A DNA stretch of 64,000 bases from G963662905 sp963662905 (lineage in GTDB: Bacteria > Bacteroidota > Bacteroidia > Bacteroidales > WRLA01): contig CAXXFD010000002.1 of the NCBI GenBank assembly GCA_963662905.2, positions 496,001 to 560,000 of the forward strand. Direction: 5' to 3'. This document shows, one piece after another, positions 27,582 to 35,248 of the stretch (position 1 is its first letter; each line of letters opens with the position of its first letter). A program made the position numbers and the translations under genes. Under the pieces are notes generated by a model. The model saw only the letters and a list, made by a program, of their open reading frames with translations. It was not told where the DNA came from and did not search any database.

Positions 27582-28868
27582 TCAGTATCTCATCTGGCAG
27601 TTAAAGTTTGGCGTGGGAAAATCAGTAAGATTACCTGCAATCAATAAAACTATAATGCATTCCTCGAAGGATTTCAAAGAATCATGGCTTGATATCATTT
27701 TCTGGACGCGCTGGGATTTATGTGCCAATTGATTTATCATGTGGGCTATTTGCAAGCATTGATAATAATTCTGGGTTGCGCAAAACGATGTTCTAGAGTA
27801 TTTGTGCGATAGATTATAGCCAGAATTTTTTTGTGCATTAAAGCCTTCGTTTTCAATTTTCCATCTTAAACGCCCGTAATCACTTATGGTTTTAGCATTT
27901 TTGTTTGTAACCTCTAAATCAGTAATATGGACAAAACGCTCTTTAACAGGCAGCTCGTTATTTTGTATGGCCGTTGTGACAATTTGTGTTTCCAAAAAGT
28001 TGATATTGTGTGTTTTATAAGCAATACTGTTAAGAAAACAATATTCGGTTGAGATTTTGTGCTGCCCATGGATGTCATAGGTTTTTTCTGTAGTAAGGGC
28101 ACCTGCTTTTTTGAGTAGGTTTACTTCCTCCCATATGCTGGGAAGGTTGCCATCTTTGAGGGTGATGATAAACCGCCATTGGTTGGAAGCGCAAGTTTTA
28201 AAGACATTATCGTTGGGGTACAGTCCATCGGCCGCAATGGCGATCGGTAGGCGTGGATACATCTGCCTGATCTTTTCGCTGAGCCGTTTAAAGGCCTTTA
28301 GTTCACAATCCTGTTTTTCATAATCTTGGTTTATGGGGTTTTTGACCCATTCAGTAGCCATTGAAAAACTAAATCCGTTTCCACACATAATCTTTGCTTC
28401 CAGTACATAGGCTGTCCATGTCCGCTTTCCGCTCTTGTATGTTTTATAAGGACATTCGGGATAAGGTTCGTAATCAAAACTATGAGTTCCTGTGGCATCA
28501 ATCCCTATAAGGTGATAGAGTCCAAAGAGTTTGTATTTATTCAATACTTTCGCTCTTAAGAGCAGCTGTACCATCTTTCGCTTTATCTCTTCCAATTCTT
28601 TTGGGTCCAGTTGTTTAAGCAGTCTGTTGGAAGTGTCCAGATCGGGCAGCCTACAACCGAAAAGCCTTTCAAAATTAAAACAATAGCTTCCTTTTCTAGC
28701 GGTGTTGTCTGCATGGTTTCTGGAACCACGCTTAAAAAGGAACATCGCCACTACTGCCATCAATAATTCCTCAACTTTGTAAATTGGTTGTTTGCGCTGA
28801 TCGCTTACTTGGGCGAGAAGATTCAAAAAATCCGGGAAATGCCGCTTGATGGTTATACTCACCTGCAT
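27582..28868 (-). CDS. IS4-type DDE transposase
   Basis: 428 residues. The acidic triad is visible as GIDATGTHSF (first Asp), AADGLYPND (second Asp) and RLRWKIENEGFNAQ (Glu in the R-x3-E helix typical of IS4-like enzymes). An N-terminal helical region (YKVEELLMAVVAMFLFKRGS) and the block NHADNTARKG precede the core. The frame is intact, so the element could be active. The frame opens at a TTG (28928); I use the ATG at 28868. I could not find convincing terminal inverted repeats or a target duplication; a T-rich stretch with TTTTTTTGTTA occurs on both sides (about 27520 and 28990 in reverse complement) but is too simple to rely on. Confidence 0.82.
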   Translation of the reverse strand: MQVSITIKRHFPDFLNLLAQVSDQRKQPIYKVEELLMAVVAMFLFKRGSRNHADNTARKGSYCFNFERLFGCRLPDLDTSNRLLKQLDPKELEEIKRKMVQLLLRAKVLNKYKLFGLYHLIGIDATGTHSFDYEPYPECPYKTYKSGKRTWTAYVLEAKIMCGNGFSFSMATEWVKNPINQDYEKQDCELKAFKRLSEKIRQMYPRLPIAIAADGLYPNDNVFKTCASNQWRFIITLKDGNLPSIWEEVNLLKKAGALTTEKTYDIHGQHKISTEYCFLNSIAYKTHNINFLETQIVTTAIQNNELPVKERFVHITDLEVTNKNAKTISDYGRLRWKIENEGFNAQKNSGYNLSHKYSRTSFCATQNYYQCLQIAHMINQLAHKSQRVQKMISSHDSLKSFEECIIVLLIAGNLTDFPTPNFNCQMRY

Positions 28869-28972
28869 TGTGAAGGTGAAAATTTGGTGCAATTCGATTT
28901 TGGCTTTGCACCTAGCCCTTTTTCTCAATTTTTCCGTCTTCTATATAATATACGAAGTATAGAAAATAATTG

Positions 28973-28980
28973 CAAAAATA
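28973..28980 (-). promoter_or_regulatory. TAnnTTTG -7 element of the IS4-type transposase
   Basis: Minus strand TATTTTTG about 105 bases before the ATG. No TTG at proper spacing. Confidence 0.35.
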
Positions 28981-29002
28981 TAACAAAAAAACGATAAAAT
29001 TT

Positions 29003-29033
29003 TTGGTCATTTCGCTGAATTGCAGTATCTTAG
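29003..29033 (+). promoter_or_regulatory. Near-consensus promoter directly before an orphan terminator
   Basis: TTG (29003-29005), 20-base spacer, TATCTTAG (29026-29033), one base away from the TAnnTTTG consensus. The predicted start near 29040 coincides with the base of the hairpin at 29042. Confidence 0.35.
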
Positions 29034-29041
29034 CGGTAAAC

Positions 29042-29080
29042 AAAAACGCCGGTATACGTGGCTTAGCCCCGGCGTTTTTT
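29042..29080. terminator. Orphan rho-independent terminator
   Basis: 11-bp perfect stem AAAAACGCCGG / CCGGCGTTTTT and T-run. No gene upstream on either strand obviously needs it: the transposase is transcribed away on the left and the helicase away on the right. It may end a very short RNA, or be a boundary. Confidence 0.75.
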
Positions 29081-29416
29081 AATTAAAAAAACATGAAACC
29101 CACATCCCCTAGGAATGGCGGTCATTCGCCTGTTTGTGGTTAACTGATTTATAATCAACAACTTACACCTTAGTAAATGTTATTGAAGGTGTCAGGCCAA
29201 TTGCATGCAAAAATAGTGCGAAAAATATTTCTGACCTAAATTATTATCCCCTTTATTTTCACGGTTTTGCGAGTTAGGCTTTTTTAACGCGGAATTGCTG
29301 CAAATTTTCACAAGCAAAAGCACTGCTGATTGTCTTTGACATGATAAAAAAATTGAATTTTGGAATAAAATTTGCTTTCTGCAACATATTCCGGTCATTA
29401 TCAACGAAAAAAAGCC

Positions 29417-29424
29417 TACTTTTG
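29417..29424 (+). promoter_or_regulatory. TAnnTTTG -7 element of the DEAD-box helicase gene
   Basis: TACTTTTG; transcription from it would begin near 29431, giving a leader of about 260 nucleotides before the ATG at 29691. Confidence 0.45.
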
Positions 29425-29690
29425 CAGGCTGTTTGAAACAGCATGATGGAATGCTGTTTAAAAAAGTACATATAAAATAGGGCAAATCATTTTTTTTGAT
29501 AGCGCCCATGTCCGGTAAAATCGCGTGTTTGATTCAGAAGTCACGGTCGAAATGTTGCCAAATAATTCCGAAAGGTTTTCATGGGGCGTTTATCAGGATT
29601 TCCGCAAAGCGGGATGATGGCATTTCAATTCCGAAATCGTTCGGAAGAATAGCGGTAAGATCGGGCAGAATGGACAAACACAAAATTATT
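29425..29690 (+). promoter_or_regulatory. Long structured 5' leader of the DEAD-box helicase mRNA
   Basis: The leader holds at least two hairpins: ACAGCAT-ATGCTGT (about 29438-29457) and a perfect 7-bp hairpin TTCCGAA-ATCG-TTCGGAA at 29629-29646, 44 bases before the start codon. Cold-shock helicases of the CsdA/DeaD group are often controlled through such long structured leaders, so temperature or autoregulation is plausible. The frame is open through much of the leader, but the encoded residues resemble no family N-terminus. Confidence 0.45.
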
Positions 29691-31487
29691 ATGACAACTT
29701 CTTTTGAAGCTCTTGGCCTCCGCACCGAAATTCTGGAAGCCATAAAAGACCTTGGGTTTGAGCACCCAACGGAAGTTCAGGAACAAAGCATTCCTTTCCT
29801 GCTCAGCAGCGATAGCGATGTAATTACCCTGGCACAGACCGGAACCGGAAAAACTGCCGCATTTGGCCTTCCGATCCTCGAGCAAATCGACCAAAGCAAT
29901 CCCAAGCCCCAGGCGCTGATCCTCAGCCCAACGCGCGAGCTTTGTGTGCAAATTGCCAAAGACATCGAAAGTTTTTCCACCAAAATGACCAAAATCAATG
30001 TGACGGCAGTTTATGGCGGTGCTTCCATGGACGCACAAAGACAGTCGTTAAGAAAAGGATCACAAATTGTGGCCGGAACGCCCGGACGTATGTGCGACCT
30101 CATCCGCCGCAACGCTATTGATATCCGCAATATCAAATGGCTGGTGCTTGATGAAGCCGACGAAATGTTGTCGATGGGTTTTAAGGAAGAGCTGGAAACC
30201 ATACTGGCAGAAACGCCAAAAGAACGGAACACTTATTTGTTTTCCGCAACAATGCCCGATGGCGTTAAGAGCATCTCCGCCAACTATATGCGCAATCCGC
30301 ACACTATACAAATTGGCAAGAAAAACACAGGCGCTGAAAACGTGGACCATCTGTATTATATGGTAAACGCCCGCGACAAATACGCTGCACTGAAACGCAT
30401 CGCCGACATCAACCCCAATGTTTATGGTATTGTTTTTTGCCGCACACGCGCGGAAACCAAAACTATTGCCGACAAATTAATGGAAGACGGTTACAATGCC
30501 GATGCGCTTCATGGTGATCTTAGTCAGGCACAGCGCGAGCTGGTGATGCACAAATTCCGCAGTAAATTCATCCAGTTGCTGGTTGCCACAGATGTAGCCG
30601 CCCGTGGTCTGGATGTGGATAACCTCTCCCACATCATCCATTATACCATCCCGGACGATTATGAAGTGTATATCCACCGTAGCGGAAGAACAGGGCGTGC
30701 CGGGAAAAAAGGTACATCCATTTCCATCATACACTCCCGCGAAAAAGGCAAACTCAAGCAAATCGCGGCGACAATCAAAAAGGATTTCACCTACAATCCA
30801 GTACCAAACGGAAAGCAAATCTGTGAAAAACAGCTCTTTGCCATGATCGATAAAATGGAACATGTGGAAGTAGAGGAAGACCAGATCGAAGGTTTTTTAC
30901 CTGTGATCTACCAAAAACTGGAAGATTTAAGCCGCGAGGAGCTGATCAAAAAATTTGTTAGCCTGGAGTTCAACAGCTTCCTCAGATATTATGAAAATGC
31001 CCCTGATTTAAATATCGACCCTAAAGGCAGAAGCAGCGAAAGACCGGATCGTGATCGAGGCGAACGGGGAGACCGTGGCAATCGTGGTGACCGAAGAGAA
31101 CGTGGAGAACGTGGAGAGCGCAGCAGCAGAGAAGGCAGGGACTCAGCGGCATTTTGCCGGCTGTTTATTAATAAAGGGAAAAAAGACGGCCTGATGCCCA
31201 AAGATGTTATTGGTTTGGTCAACGACAGCCTGCGCAGCCGCGATGCAAAAATCGGTCATATTGAACTCTTGAAAAATTTCAGCTTTTTTGAAATTGAAAA
31301 AGAATATACCGATGAGCTGCTTAAAACAATGCGCGACAAAACCTTTAACGGAACAAAAGTTGCGATTGAGGTTTCCAACCCGATGCCCGAAAAGAAAAAT
31401 AAGCGCAAGAAAAAAGAATGGGGCCGCGATGGAGACCGAAAATCCTATCATTCGGACAAGCCTAAGGGACGTCGGAAAAAATTCTAG
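29691..31487 (+). CDS. DEAD-box ATP-dependent RNA helicase with DbpA-type RNA-binding domain
   Basis: 598 residues. All helicase motifs are present: Q motif (HPTEVQEQSIP), AQTGTGKTAA (motif I, about residue 47), PTREL, GTPGR, DEADEM (motif II, about 153), SAT, RGLDV and HRSGRTGRAG (VI). A linker of Arg/Gly/Asp/Glu repeats (about residues 445-480) is followed by a C-terminal DbpA-like RRM (LFINKGKKDGLMPKDV...IGHIELLKNFSFFEIE) and a basic tail. This is the CsdA/DeaD layout, used in ribosome assembly and RNA turnover, especially in the cold. I chose the ATG at 29691 (MTTSFEALGL), which matches family N-termini; an ATG at 29670 is also in frame. Confidence 0.93.
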   Translation: MTTSFEALGLRTEILEAIKDLGFEHPTEVQEQSIPFLLSSDSDVITLAQTGTGKTAAFGLPILEQIDQSNPKPQALILSPTRELCVQIAKDIESFSTKMTKINVTAVYGGASMDAQRQSLRKGSQIVAGTPGRMCDLIRRNAIDIRNIKWLVLDEADEMLSMGFKEELETILAETPKERNTYLFSATMPDGVKSISANYMRNPHTIQIGKKNTGAENVDHLYYMVNARDKYAALKRIADINPNVYGIVFCRTRAETKTIADKLMEDGYNADALHGDLSQAQRELVMHKFRSKFIQLLVATDVAARGLDVDNLSHIIHYTIPDDYEVYIHRSGRTGRAGKKGTSISIIHSREKGKLKQIAATIKKDFTYNPVPNGKQICEKQLFAMIDKMEHVEVEEDQIEGFLPVIYQKLEDLSREELIKKFVSLEFNSFLRYYENAPDLNIDPKGRSSERPDRDRGERGDRGNRGDRRERGERGERSSREGRDSAAFCRLFINKGKKDGLMPKDVIGLVNDSLRSRDAKIGHIELLKNFSFFEIEKEYTDELLKTMRDKTFNGTKVAIEVSNPMPEKKNKRKKKEWGRDGDRKSYHSDKPKGRRKKF

Positions 31488-31488
31488 T

Positions 31489-31633
31489 CTCGACTCCGCT
31501 CGACTACCGAATACTCGACTCCGCTCGACTACCGAATACTCGACTCCGCTCGACTACCGAATACTCGTCTCCGCTCGACTACCGAATACTCGTCTCCGCT
31601 CGACTACCGAATACTCGACTCCGCTCGACTACC
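31489..31633. repeat. 25-bp tandem repeat array (5.8 copies)
   Basis: The unit CTCGACTCCGCTCGACTACC plus GAATA starts at 31489, 31514, 31539, 31564, 31589 and 31614; copies 4 and 5 have A to T in CTCGTCTCC. It begins two bases after the helicase stop codon. Within each unit CTCGAC occurs twice. The core also appears in the dispersed repeat at 24268-24383. No spacers, so not CRISPR. Confidence 0.92.
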
Positions 31634-31698
31634 TGTAGCATCCTGATTTTGGGTGCTTAACAGGAGGATATCCGGATTTCAATAAAGCACAGAAAAAC

Positions 31699-31730
31699 AA
31701 AAAAGCCCTGCATATTGCAAGGCTTTTTTT
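31699..31730. terminator. Bidirectional terminator after helicase gene and tandem array
   Basis: Stem AAAAAAGCC / GGCTTTTTT with inner TGCA/TGCA pairing, between the rightward helicase and leftward LruC genes. Confidence 0.85.
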
Positions 31731-31760
31731 ATTAAGATGAATGTATGATTCTCTTCAAAA

Positions 31761-33485
31761 TCAACGGATATCCAGCACCTGCGAGGGGATTGGCGATTCA
31801 TACCAATCGGTATTTTCTGTCCCTCCTGAGAGCGCCCATTGCAGGAATTCAGGATACGCTACCGATATTTCGACACGCTCTCTCGGACTGCTGTAATGTC
31901 CTTCCAGAATAATTTCGATACCCCAGGGAATACCATTTTCTGTTTGGAAATTTCCATTGTCATCCATGGTATTGAACAATTCCGTATTCATTTGCGCAGT
32001 ACCCGGAAAAATTGAACGGTGCACCTCATGAGCAACATCATTGGAACGGAAAAGATACAGCTCTGGTAAAAAGCCTGTGACACCTTCTTCAAAATTCAAA
32101 GTAAAATAAAGTGTATCGGGATGGCTGTTGGTTGGGCCTTTTCCATTATTCTGATAATATTCATCAATTGTTTGATAGACATCTTCAGAAAGAATCAAAC
32201 CATTGGCAACATTGGGATTCAGGCTTACATCTCCGGCCACAGAGGTTATAACATTTGTTGGAAAAGCATCCCCTTCTTCATCATAAATCATCATGCCAAT
32301 TCCGTTATGGATACCCGCGCCAATGGCATCGATACTTACTTTAAAGCTTGCGCTAACAATATTGAATGCAGCATCTTTGTTGATAATCACTCTATTGGAC
32401 ATCACAAGGTCATTAAAATCAAAATCCCCGAGGCTTGGCCAGAGGTCTTCAAAAGCTACAATCTGTTTTCCTGATGTGGGGAAAGAGCTGATATAGGAAA
32501 TTTCCGGATCTGTGGGTGCATCATCTTCATCATCAGGCGTTCCGTCACCATCAAAATCGCATGCTATTTCAAAATTATCGAGGAAATTGCCATAAGAAGC
32601 CGCACCTGCCGAGGAAACAGAGCTGAAAACAAAATACGTAGTAGTTTGTCCCTCAGGCACTTGATATGTTCCTGAATAATAGCCCCATTCCGTGTTTCCA
32701 TCCGACATAACCGCCATGGTTTCAGCGGTTTCAGGACTGGCGCCAATTCTTACTTCAGCCACATCAACACCGGATCGTCCTCTGTGCCATACAGACCAGA
32801 TCACTGATGCTCCGGGCTCCAGGCAAAGCTCCTGATATAAATCGGCTACCATATTGGCATTCAGTTCAAAAAACTGGTTTCCCTCCTGAGCAGGGACTCC
32901 GTTAAAGCCATTTTTCCAAATTTCAATTTTGTTATCGACAGCATTGGTTTCCCATCCGGGGACATTATCTTCGTGCGTAATGATATAGCCCGGACTGATC
33001 ACCGGAGCTTCTGCACCGGAATTTATCATCGGATTTTCGCATGATGTACAGGTTTCATAATTATCATTTGCAGCGCGTGCATCCTTGAATGATTTTTGCT
33101 CACCCAAATCCATGACCACATCTTTCGCTTCCGTAATTTCAAGCTGATCGCCGGTAAGCGGAAAATACAGGAAGTAACGGGCGTTTTGCGGAAGGTTGAT
33201 TTGAAAAGATGCCGCATTGTTTGCAATTTTCCCGGCAGAAATCACATGGCCTTGCGCATCAATGATATGGATAATTTCATGTTCCGTTGAAACATTATGC
33301 GGATTATTGAATGTAATATTGAGTTTACCGGACAATGCCGATTGCCATTGAAAATCCTTACCAACAGACAGTTTATCAAAAGATGTAGAATCATTGACAG
33401 GGGCTGTGTGTTCTTCCAGCTTATTATTGCAGGAAAATAACAGAACCGAAATTATTAAAAAGAGGCCAAACCTAATTATTTTCAT
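31761..33485 (-). CDS. LruC-domain lipoprotein
   Basis: 574 residues with a lipoprotein signal (LLFSCNN, Cys19). After about 130 residues of an immunoglobulin-like region comes a Cys-containing CTSCENPM segment and a carbohydrate-binding-like beta-sandwich (VPGWETNAVDNKIEIWKNG...). Then follow an acidic calcium-binding stretch (CDFDGDGTPDDEDDAPTD) and the C-terminal LruC domain, marked by VAFEDLWPSLGDFDFNDLVM and the closing WGIEIILEGHYSSP...YPEFLQWA. LruC proteins are surface or secreted proteins of unknown function common in Bacteroidota and in some leptospires. The promoter at 33605-33634 gives a leader of about 110 bases. Confidence 0.87.
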   Translation of the reverse strand: MKIIRFGLFLIISVLLFSCNNKLEEHTAPVNDSTSFDKLSVGKDFQWQSALSGKLNITFNNPHNVSTEHEIIHIIDAQGHVISAGKIANNAASFQINLPQNARYFLYFPLTGDQLEITEAKDVVMDLGEQKSFKDARAANDNYETCTSCENPMINSGAEAPVISPGYIITHEDNVPGWETNAVDNKIEIWKNGFNGVPAQEGNQFFELNANMVADLYQELCLEPGASVIWSVWHRGRSGVDVAEVRIGASPETAETMAVMSDGNTEWGYYSGTYQVPEGQTTTYFVFSSVSSAGAASYGNFLDNFEIACDFDGDGTPDDEDDAPTDPEISYISSFPTSGKQIVAFEDLWPSLGDFDFNDLVMSNRVIINKDAAFNIVSASFKVSIDAIGAGIHNGIGMMIYDEEGDAFPTNVITSVAGDVSLNPNVANGLILSEDVYQTIDEYYQNNGKGPTNSHPDTLYFTLNFEEGVTGFLPELYLFRSNDVAHEVHRSIFPGTAQMNTELFNTMDDNGNFQTENGIPWGIEIILEGHYSSPRERVEISVAYPEFLQWALSGGTENTDWYESPIPSQVLDIR

Positions 33486-33604
33486 ATCGAAAAAGTTTTT
33501 TCTTCAAACGAATTATTAACTCATAAAATCTTGTGAAATGCGCAATTGGCTTAAATACCCCCTCAAAAAAACAATAACTACCCCCATTAGTTCAATAGTG
33601 CCCA

Positions 33605-33634
33605 CAAAAGTAGCAAAAACCTAACTGATTTCAA
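33605..33634 (-). promoter_or_regulatory. Full-consensus Bacteroidota promoter of the LruC gene
   Basis: Minus strand TTG (33634-33632), exactly 19 bases, TACTTTTG (33612-33605). Both elements and spacing fit the sigma-ABfr consensus. Confidence 0.7.
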
Positions 33635-33736
33635 AATAAATTTTTCGTAAAGTAAATATTTAAACGTTTAAAAAACAAGCGTTTACAAACAATTCCAAGC
33701 CCATGAAACCCTAAGGCATATCTACCAAACAGGATT

Positions 33737-34828
33737 TCAGACTTGCTCCTCTTCAGTCCGTTTGTAATAATGCTTTGAATCGCCCCATTCTCCATAACCA
33801 ATCTGGTCGCCGGAAATGAAGATCCGCGCTTCGAGGCAATTTTTGCATTCTTCGGCTTCTTCATCGAGGCAGGGCTTATCTTCATACAAAAGGTAATCTT
33901 CCCGGTATTTTACAGGTGTTAAATTGGGCATTATTACATTTGCACCGATTTTAATTGCTTTTTCACGTCCCATTTTATCGAGGGTTTGCATGGCGGTTGT
34001 GGCAGCGATATTGATATCGGGCATCATAATGCGCAGTAATGCAACCATTTTTAACGACAAGTCAAAACGCTCATCTTTAGTCATTAAGCTATCGCGATAT
34101 TGGTATAAAGGCGTTTGTTCGTGCTCGATATAGGGCCCCATTCCGCACATATCGATATCTATGCGCTTAAAGAAAAGCAAGTCGTGCGCCAGGTTTTCAT
34201 AGGTTTGAAATGGCAACCCGATCATCACGCCCGTACCCACCTGATAGCCTGTTTTGCGAAGCAATTTCAGTGCATTCAGACGAACTTCGTAAGAATGAAG
34301 CTCATCACCGGGATGCATCTTTTGGTAAAGATCCGGATCAGAAGCCTCGATGCGCAGCAAATATCGCCTTGCTCCTGCTTTGCGCCAGCGACGATATGTT
34401 TCTTCGCTTTGCTCGCCCATAGAAAGCGTAATTCCCAGACTGTTATTTGAAAGTTTCATAATCTCCTGAAGCAGATATTCAATCTTATCCACAAAATGCT
34501 TATCCGATCGTTCGCCCGATTGCAAAACCATACTGGCAAAACGGTTTTCATAGGCATATTTGGCCGCTTCAAGCACTTCCCGGGTTTCCAGATTGTAGCG
34601 ATGCACCTCCTTATTTCCGCTGCGCACACCACAGTAATAGCAGTTTTTTGCACAACAGTTACTGTATTCCACCAGCCCACGAAAATAAACCGTATTGCCC
34701 ACACCATTCTTTTTCACTTCGGATGCATGCGCAAAAAGTGCTTCTCGTTCTTTTCCTTTGGTTTTCAACAAATAAACGATTTCATCTAGTGTCCAGTCGC
34801 TTTTATGCAAGAGTTTTTCGATTTCCAT
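33737..34828 (-). CDS. hydE: [FeFe]-hydrogenase maturase HydE (radical SAM)
   Basis: 363 residues. The radical-SAM cluster motif CX3CX2C is formed by Cys59, Cys63 and Cys66 in NCCAKNCYYCGVR. Further HydE marks are VLQSGERSD, the SAM-binding SMGEQSEETYRRW, LRIEASDPDLY, GTGVMIGLPFQT, and NIAATTAMQTLD. A C-terminal group of cysteines (CLDEEAEECKNCLEA) may hold the second, non-essential cluster. HydE acts with HydF and HydG to assemble the diiron part of the H-cluster; here it stands alone, with hydF, hydG and the hydrogenase expected elsewhere. It marks the organism as capable of anaerobic hydrogen metabolism. BioB and PylB are relatives, but the motifs favour HydE. Confidence 0.92.
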   Translation of the reverse strand: MEIEKLLHKSDWTLDEIVYLLKTKGKEREALFAHASEVKKNGVGNTVYFRGLVEYSNCCAKNCYYCGVRSGNKEVHRYNLETREVLEAAKYAYENRFASMVLQSGERSDKHFVDKIEYLLQEIMKLSNNSLGITLSMGEQSEETYRRWRKAGARRYLLRIEASDPDLYQKMHPGDELHSYEVRLNALKLLRKTGYQVGTGVMIGLPFQTYENLAHDLLFFKRIDIDMCGMGPYIEHEQTPLYQYRDSLMTKDERFDLSLKMVALLRIMMPDINIAATTAMQTLDKMGREKAIKIGANVIMPNLTPVKYREDYLLYEDKPCLDEEAEECKNCLEARIFISGDQIGYGEWGDSKHYYKRTEEEQV

Positions 34829-35173
34829 AATTCAGGTATTTCAGTGCGTAAAAATACATGTTATTGTTGGATTAAGATGATTCCCTGGTTAAAGCAGGCT
34901 GTTTTTTTTGTTGTTGGATTTCGTGCATAAAAATTTTTGAGGTTTTTACCGGCAACTTCGTAGAAAGACAAACTTTTATATTTCGGACAGATCCTAACTG
35001 CAATAAAACCAAAAGAAGTAATTAAGGCTTTGCCCCGAAAGCTATCGGGAGGGAGGAATCTTTTAGAGATCAATATGCACTCATAAACAGCTTACTGCAT
35101 AATATTTCTTTCCATCGCTACGATTACCCACAAAATACCGAGTAAAACCTTTCGGAAAATATCATCACATATC
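34829..35173. other. Intergenic region, no gene recognised
   Basis: About 345 bases between the divergently transcribed hydE and membrane-protein genes. A 70-codon minus-strand frame (34861-35073) resembles nothing known. A near-palindrome CCCGAAAGCTATCGGG at about 35036 belongs to a hairpin type frequent in Bacteroidota spacers. Confidence 0.4.
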
Positions 35174-35203
35174 TTGGACTGAAATAAGAATTGATTAATT
35201 TTG
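35174..35203 (+). promoter_or_regulatory. Full-consensus promoter of the polytopic membrane protein gene
   Basis: TTG (35174-35176), 19-base spacer, TAATTTTG (35196-35203). It lies over the TTG codon at 35201 that opens the frame, so translation must start further on. Confidence 0.65.
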
Positions 35204-35248
35204 ACGATACAATTCTACTTGCAAAAGAGGAAACAATTAACACAAGCC

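Noticed and set aside
27500..29030. Terminal inverted repeats of the IS4-type element
   Set aside because: Only a T-rich similarity (TTTTTTTGTTA) and a short direct CAGTATCT were seen, neither at a sensible boundary; the ends stay undefined.
29192..29509. 105-codon minus-strand frame upstream of the helicase
   Set aside because: Low-complexity composition, overlaps the helicase promoter and leader; no family pattern.
31489..31633. CRISPR array
   Set aside because: The 25-bp units are contiguous with no spacers and there are no cas genes.
35036..35051. Terminator at CCCGAAAGCTATCGGG
   Set aside because: Imperfect stem and no T-run on either side.
34861..35073. 70-codon minus-strand frame
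   Set aside because: Covers spacer sequence with a common Bacteroidota hairpin; no recognisable protein pattern.
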